Shown piece after piece: positions 7,548 through 12,567 of a stretch of 12,567 bases of DNA. Position numbers and translations under genes: made by a program. Each line of letters starts with the position of its first letter. The first letter of the stretch is position 1. The stretch covers positions 1-12,567 of the forward strand of contig JALLPB010000841.1 of the NCBI GenBank assembly GCA_036939975.1, read 5' to 3'. Origin of the DNA: Cyclostephanos tholiformis. Its lineage: Eukaryota; Bacillariophyta; Thalassiosirophyceae; Thalassiosirales; Thalassiosiraceae. Under the pieces are notes generated by a model that saw only the letters and a list, made by a program, of their open reading frames with translations, was not told where the DNA came from and did no database searches.

Positions 7548-9270
7548 ATGTCCAAAGCAATGTTTCCACCAAGGGTTGGAGGTAAGGGCTTTGAAGCATT
7601 GCAAATCATATGGCAGGCCAATGTCCAACAACCTTCATTCTTCTTTGAGGTCCATAATTTCTTTTGAGCACCCTCAAGAAGGCCAACACCATCCGGATAT
7701 ATCTCCGAATCATCACTATAGCTGACCTCACAAACCCAAAAGGCACTACAATCCCAGATGGAATGATGAATCATGACTGGCAGGTGGAAACCAATCTACT
7801 CTGGCTACAAATCCCCTGCCCACCAAAACCTTACTGGGCAGCCTTCCAAAAATGCATTTATTCAACCTTCTGTACACTAGCACCACAATACCAACCCTCC
7901 CATTACAGTGTCAGCCTTGACAGGACCTTAGGACGATGGTACAAGATCATACAAATTACATGGTACCCATGCTACAAAATGGAGACCAACCTCTATATTA
8001 GGCAATGAGAAAGAAGTGATATATTGATACTCTCTCTATCAAAACTAAAAGGATACTATCACACTAACGAAACAGTCAAGAAGATCCCAATAGACAGCCA
8101 CCCAATTATGCACTAGCAAGTCGGGCACAATGTTTGGACACAACACCCTATGAACCTATCCCTCACCACAAACAATGAGACCCCACCACCAGGCCACCTT
8201 ATCAGCAACACTCTTACTGACCCACACACAGAACACCTCATACTGGGCAGTGACAATTCCCTCCACTTCCACGACCAAGTAGCAATAGCAGCATGGATCA
8301 TATCATCACGCAACCAATCGTTCTTGTCAGCAACATTCTTGATGGAAAACATTAACTCACACACATCGCACCGGATCGAGCTTGAAGGGGTATTCCACGC
8401 ACTACACCACCTCGACTACCTCAACATGACCCCCAAAATGGCCAACCAGTGGTGCGACAACATGCAAGCAGTCAATGATACAAATGATCCAATATGGGAC
8501 CCTAGTGGAATGCTAAAAGCGGAAGCAGATATAATACTCAAGATTCACCACCTAAAAACATCCATACCAAACAAGAATACATCATGTCTACGGGCACCAG
8601 GACACAAAGAAATGCAAAACCGAAACCAACCACCAATTAACCCAGAACACAACACCAGATAAGGTACTAATAAATATAGCCTGTGTCAAAATTGCCACAA
8701 CCACATCACATCTTGTCCTTAACAATAAGAGAGCCCCCCCCCCACTCCCACCAATACTGACCTCAAAATAGACAATACTTGGATCACATCACATTATAAA
8801 GATGAGCTATACAAAGCACGGAGGACTAAACTAATGGAGGAATACCTAAAAACAAAGTACAACTGGGACAACAGGGTACTCAAAGACATCCACTGTCCAT
8901 CAATCAAAACAGTCAGGCAACAACTCTCACACACAAAATGGACGCAAACATGCAAAATAATGCATGGCTGGCTACCAGTTGCACACATGAGGCACCATAT
9001 TGCAGGAATCAACCAATGCCCTGGATGCAATTGTATAGATGAGACAATTGACCACTTTCTCTAGTGCCCACACCTAACAATCACAGATCAGTGGCAAACA
9101 GTAGTACACAAATGAAGACTAGAGGCATCACATTAAAAATACCAAAGGACTTCTTAAATGCAATAATGCAAATACTCACCAAACATACGCCAAAGCCCAA
9201 CTTGAAACATGACAATGGGGCAGTAACATTTTCTCTGCCTCCAAACGAATGTCCGAAAGAAAACTGCCCA
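7548..9270 (+). pseudogene. non-LTR-like retroelement, 3' part: RNase H and C-terminal Cys/His finger
   Basis: Broken plus-strand coding sequence, mostly frame 2. A possible N-terminal piece in frame 3 (7548-7664) joins IRIYLRIITIADLTN (about 7690-7735) and a WLQIPCPPKPYW stretch, a pattern I associate with diatom retroelement polyproteins. Stops follow at 8006 (TGA) and 8120 (TAG). An RNase H-like domain occupies about 8240-8620, with Asp in GSDNS (8252), Glu in RIELEG (8378), Asp in WCDN (8456) and a final PGHKE motif. Next come KIMHGWLPV and a CPGC...H...C finger (9017-9067), as in C-terminal zinc-binding regions of non-LTR elements. A TAG at 9062 splits this finger, and the frame then shifts to frame 1 (9112-9276). 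No reverse transcriptase domain is present, so the copy is 5'-truncated or deleted. The coding strand is strikingly G-poor. Confidence 0.7.
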
Positions 9271-9271
9271 G

Positions 9272-9287
9272 TTTGACAGTCGTCAAA
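9272..9287. repeat. 6-bp-stem hairpin at the retroelement junction
   Basis: TTTGAC and GTCAAA flank the 4-nt loop AGTC. It lies between the last recognisable non-LTR-like residues and the first residues in frame with the tyrosine-recombinase element, so it could be near an element boundary. A stem this short can arise by chance. Confidence 0.35.
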
Positions 9288-9288
9288 A

Positions 9289-10700
9289 ACATCCTACGTC
9301 CTCACACCAGCCCAATTGGCACTGATGGTGGGGGCAACAGACAGTGCCCCAATGAGGGACATGGTGTCAGGCGGCACGCATGGCAATACCCCATATGACA
9401 GACCACAAGGTGAGCCATGTTCTCTTATGCAACCACAGCCCTTGGCGGACACACATCCCTTTACTCCAGTCATGAAAGAGTGGTGACACTGAGTCAAGGT
9501 GGACTGCAGCCCAGATTAGTCATGGAAGGCCATTGAGGCAGCGGTAACACGAGGGCAGCACCCCACAGCACGCACCCCTGATGCATTCCACCTGTTTGCC
9601 AAAGATATTGCATATCAAGCCAAGGCTGGGTTTTGTTTGGTCATGTTATGGGAGGACGTCAAGCAACTCCACCCGTCAAATCTAAAAATTTTGCCAGTGG
9701 TGCTTGTGCCCCAGGTGGGACATCAGGGCAGGATTATCCTGGACCTGCCATTCCCTGTATATCAGGAAGTAGACAGGGTAGTCACTATCACCCAGGAGAG
9801 TGTGAATGAGATGATGGCCCTCACTGCCCCTGCAATACCAGTAAAAGAAATCGGGAAGGTACTTCCTAGGCTCTTGCGGTATATGCAAGACACCCCCACA
9901 GGACTGCATATCTTATTTAGCAAGTTGGATATCAGTGACGGATTCTGGAGACTAGTTATAGACTCACAGGACTGTTACAATTTTGCATATGTGCTCCCGC
10001 AACCGACAGGCGAGCCTCTCCGTCTCATGATCCCAGCCGCAGTACAAATGGGCTGGATCAAAAGCCCCAGGCTATTCTGCGCAGCGACGGAATCGGCCCA
10101 GGATTTAACACAGCACTTTGTGGACTCTGCAATCCCATTGCCACCAGACCCAGTAGAAGACCTCATATGAATCCTGGATGTCCCTCAATGGGTGTGCACT
10201 GACACCCCCACAAAACTACTGCAGGTCTACATGGATGATTTCTGCAACATGGCGACACAGTCGTCCAATGGAACCCATCTCCCACCATTCGGAGAGCAGC
10301 AATTCATGGATGTCATGCTTTATTTCTGCCCATATCCGTCACCAACTATGTCGGGGGTAAGGAGCCCATTTCCTAAAAGAAATTGGCCCAGGGAGGGGAA
10401 TTTTAAAACAACCATGGTTTCCAGCTCAATGGCATTAAGCACACCATGCACCTGCTGGCGGAAAAGGCCAGGGCCTATGTCAAGGAGGTCCATAATGTCC
10501 TACTTTGGAAAATTGTCCCCCTCAAGACTCTGCAGGTGCTGGTTGGTAAACTCCGACATGTGTCGGTGATCCTCCCGGTGGCAAAGGGTTTCTTCACCCC
10601 ATTGAACTTTATGATGTGTGGTAACCCAACAACAATTGATTTAGGTGCAGCATCAGAGGCACAAGCTCTGCCCTTGAAGACCTCATTTCCCTCATGAAAA
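9289..10700 (+). pseudogene. reverse transcriptase domain of the YR element, with stops and frameshifts
   Basis: Frame 1 reads through to 9483, then has TGA at 9484 and 9490 and TAG at 9514. The conserved part then runs uninterrupted to a TGA at 10168: GQHPTARTPDAFHLFAKD, GRIILDLPFPVYQ, KEIGKVLPRLLRYM and LDISDGFW (9925-9948, the fingers/palm motif with the first catalytic Asp). After the TGA, still in frame 1, comes VYMDDF with the YMDD box at 10228-10239. Frameshifts between about 10350 and 10420 scatter the thumb region: GKEPIS in frame 2, GNFKTT in frame 1, then NGIKHTMHLLAEKA and LQVLVGKLRHVSVILP in frame 3. Both catalytic motifs are intact, but the polypeptide cannot be made in one piece. 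Confidence 0.8.
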
Positions 10701-10735
10701 TGCTGAGTATGTGACCCACACACGTCAACAAACTT

Positions 10736-11230
10736 GTGGCGGACATGCTGCATTATGTGGGCTACCATGATGCCACGGCAGAGGGCGCTGGGGGAGTGTG
10801 GTTTTCACAAACAGATAACATGCCCCCATTTGTTTGGGAACAATTTCCCTGTGACATTGAAGCTGATGTAATCACTGATGACAACCCTGCAGGGGGCATC
10901 ACCAACTTGGACCTTGAGCTAGCTGCTGAAGTATTAACGATTGGAGTAATCTTGGAATCTGCCCCAAAGGTCAAGCATGCCCCCCTGGGTACCCTGTGTG
11001 ACAACACCCCAACAGTCAGCTGGGTCGAGAAAATGGCATCAAAAGCCTCCACACCTACTGCGGGGCGGCTGTTACACGGTCTAGCATTCATGCTGCACTG
11101 TCATCATGCGGGCCCACTCATCACAGTCCATGTCCCAGGGATGGACAATGTGATGGCGGACATTGCATCGATACCTATCTCCACCATCACTGCAATCTTG
11201 AAGAATTATAGATGGAACCTGCAGTTGGAT
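10736..11230 (+). pseudogene. RNase H domain of the YR element
   Basis: Frame 2, open from before 10736 to the stop at 11315-11317. The four expected acidic residues can be placed: Asp in YHDAT (10769), Glu in LDLELAAE (10916), Asp in LCDNTPT (11000) and Asp in NVMADIAS (11159). Spacing fits a retroelement RNase H of the Gypsy/DIRS group. The domain looks the best preserved part of the element. It is out of frame with both the upstream reverse transcriptase and the downstream recombinase. Confidence 0.75.
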
Positions 11231-11871
11231 GCTGTGGCGGATCTCATCACGATTACATTCTTCTTCCTCCTCTGGGTGGGCAAATACACGTCCCTGGCAA
11301 CATCTTGTGAAAAATGAACCATACCCCTCCGACTCTGTGACATAAGACTATGGCGGATGGCATTGTCCTCCAACACTCCAGCGGATTGAAAAATATCCTG
11401 ATGGTGGACAGTACAACGATTTGCATTGCTAACACAAAGAATGGATCAAAAGGGGTGGTAGTCCACCATGAAGCAATTGGCGGGCCCATCTGCCCCGTGG
11501 CAGCTCTAGCCCAAAGAGTTGCTAACATTTCCCTCGGCCCACTGACAGGCACGCTCAATACAGTTTACAACAGGTCCAAGGCCATCTCTAAAGTGATGGA
11601 CCATGATATTGGAATTGCAGTATGATGGGGAGCCATGTATGATGGTCTACTTTTGAGAGGTTACACCCTCAACCACATCTCCTCCCACAGTCTTCGGGCT
11701 GGTGGAGCCATGGCCCTCAAGCTCTGTGGAGCATCGGATAGCACCATAATGCGGGTGGGGCGATGGACGTTGTTGACATACCTCACCTACATACACACAC
11801 AAATTGGTGCACTGACGGCAGGCTTGGCATGGAAAATGAGCACTGCCTTCACATTTCAGAATGTGGGATAA
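11231..11871 (+). pseudogene. tyrosine recombinase of the YR element, with a frameshift, a stop and a lost Arg
   Basis: It begins in frame 2 with FFFLLWVGKYT. In relatives this reads LLRVGEY, so the first catalytic Arg appears to be Trp here (TGG at 11273-11275). The frame ends at 11317, and coding resumes in frame 1 from about 11350, with a TGA at 11623-11625 inside the domain. The C-terminal catalytic box is present: H-S-L-R (His 11686, Arg 11695), then GRW with Trp at the second His/Trp position, then the nucleophile Tyr at 11788 in TYIHTQIG. It would have joined cDNA to its target by recombination. It is inactive in this copy. The reading of the first Arg rests on remembered relatives. 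Confidence 0.75.
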
Positions 11872-12006
11872 TACCCCAAGTACTGGAGTCCAGGAATCTC
11901 ATCAAGGTCAACAGAATAAAGTCTGTAGGCTGACGCGGCGCCGGGCACTGTGATATAAATTGCGTGGACATGACCCATTGGTTCGATAACTCCGTATCCT
12001 GAGCTT
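11872..12006. other. 3' flank of the recombinase, no gene seen
   Basis: Short non-coding stretch after the recombinase stop. GGTTCGATAACTCC at 11980-11993 looks like a tRNA B box but no cloverleaf fits around it. Confidence 0.4.
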
Positions 12007-12204
12007 GGGGAGCTCCCCCTGTGGGGTCACTCTGGAAACTCTCCGGAATGGGCCCCCAGTGGGGACTACCATTCACAGATGCCATTCTGGGTTAGTGCGC
12101 CACTCAGCCCAGTTTGGCGGACACGACTTGTGCTGGTTGGCCAAATGCCCCTTCGTGGGGCGGGTTGGGAGCCAGCCAAAAATGCCCCTTCGTGGGGCGG
12201 GTTG
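12007..12204. repeat. cluster of C4/G4 hairpins, including a 37-bp tandem repeat
   Basis: GGGGAGCTCCCC at 12007-12018 is a perfect 12-bp palindrome and overlaps CCCC-TGT-GGGG (12016-12026). CCCC-AGT-GGGG follows at 12054-12064. Then GCCCC-TTCGT-GGGGC occurs twice, at 12147-12161 and 12184-12198, inside a repeat with 37-bp spacing whose units start GCCAAA; a fragment, GCCAAATG, follows at about 12215. Four similar stem-loops within 200 bp just 3' of the recombinase suggest a structured terminus of the YR element, which is an inference. Confidence 0.65.
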
Positions 12205-12567
12205 TACCTGACTTGCCAAATGAAAAAAGGAGCCAGCAAGGAGCCTCATCTCTGTGCGCTTTTCCCACAATAACTGTCCCTAGTCAGTCTTCACCTTAAT
12301 CAAAAAATGGAGTCCAGGTTTCTCTTCCTCTCTTTAAAATGTACAGACATTATGGGATCGCTGACTACCACTGACGGCGGTTGCTGGGCCTACAAGATTG
12401 CTCTGGGGGGGGGCATGTACCAATGCCAAACCCCATGACCATGCTCGATGGTCCAAAGAACTTTTTCTTTCAAGCAAGGACATCCTGGTATTGGCCTGGT
12501 GGGCGTATATTTGGATGGGAGTGCTCACCAAACCACCTTTGGTAGCATAACCACTTCGTATTTTAGT
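12205..12567. other. no gene seen; G9 tract
   Basis: No supported coding frame and no recognised repeat apart from a run of nine G at about 12406-12414. It could be the remainder of the mobile element or host flank; the window ends before this can be decided. Confidence 0.4.

Larger units (their letters stand above)
9289..11871 (+). mobile_element. tyrosine-recombinase (DIRS-type) retrotransposon remnant
   Basis: Domain order is reverse transcriptase, RNase H, then tyrosine recombinase on one strand, which defines the YR (DIRS order) retrotransposons. No integrase of the DDE type and no LTRs are seen. The coding sequence moves through frames 1, 2, 1, 3, 2 and 1 and has several in-frame stops, so this copy is dead. 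The 5' end is uncertain: frame 1 is open from about 9289, but the first clearly conserved residues are near 9540. The 3' end may extend to the hairpin cluster ending about 12204. Family assignment is by recognition of motifs. Confidence 0.75.

Noticed and set aside
7520..7774. Minus-strand frame of 84 codons
   Set aside because: It overlaps the plus-strand retroelement coding region and has no motif; it is treated as a shadow.
5358..11625. Alternative genetic code with TGA as sense
   Set aside because: The elements also contain TAG stops and several frameshifts, and the intact gene ends in TGA, so ordinary decay explains the data.
11980..11993. tRNA B-box-like sequence GGTTCGATAACTCC
   Set aside because: The flanks do not form a T-arm stem and no acceptor or anticodon arm can be placed.
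12079..12299. Overlapping plus-strand frames of about 60 codons
   Set aside because: They are built from the C4/G4 hairpin repeat and do not continue the recombinase.

Overview
The window looks like nuclear DNA of a diatom or a close stramenopile relative. This is an inference from three things: a single-exon gene for a secretory-pathway SGNH-hydrolase-like protein with long Asp/Glu and Gly runs, a PIF/Harbinger transposase fragment of the type common in diatoms and oomycetes, and two retroelement remnants whose peptides resemble families I know from diatom genomes. Nothing here identifies the species. No tRNA, rRNA, CRISPR array or bacterial operon was seen.

Layout. Positions 1-600 hold a degenerate tandem array with a period of about 178 bp. 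Positions 1175-3571 (+) hold the only intact protein gene: 798 codons, GC-rich, one predicted membrane anchor, low-complexity acidic linkers and an SGNH-like domain. Positions 3572-7500 are AT-rich and repeat-built. In order they hold an inverted array of a 28-bp unit (4051-4251), a short hairpin, a 177-bp tandem duplication (4758-5111), a broken PIF/Harbinger transposase (5148-5860) whose coding homology ends at the second copy of a 41-bp direct repeat, and a 1.3-kb segment bounded by two diverged copies of a ~155-bp repeat (6056-6210 and 7364-7518) that carry a partly conserved hairpin.

The right-hand third is two decayed retroelements in the same orientation. Positions 7548-9270 are the 3' part of a non-LTR-like element (RNase H, then a C-terminal Cys/His finger) with a strongly G-poor coding strand and several stops. 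Positions 9289-11871 are a tyrosine-recombinase (DIRS-type) element with reverse transcriptase, RNase H and recombinase in order, broken by stops and frameshifts. It is followed by a cluster of C4/G4 hairpins (12007-12204) that may be part of its 3' end.

The genes do not form a pathway. The picture is one host gene followed by a graveyard of mobile elements. The points most worth follow-up are the compensatory changes in the 155-bp repeat hairpin, the 28-bp foldback array, the hairpin cluster beyond the recombinase, and the SGNH protein with its slippage-prone G tracts.
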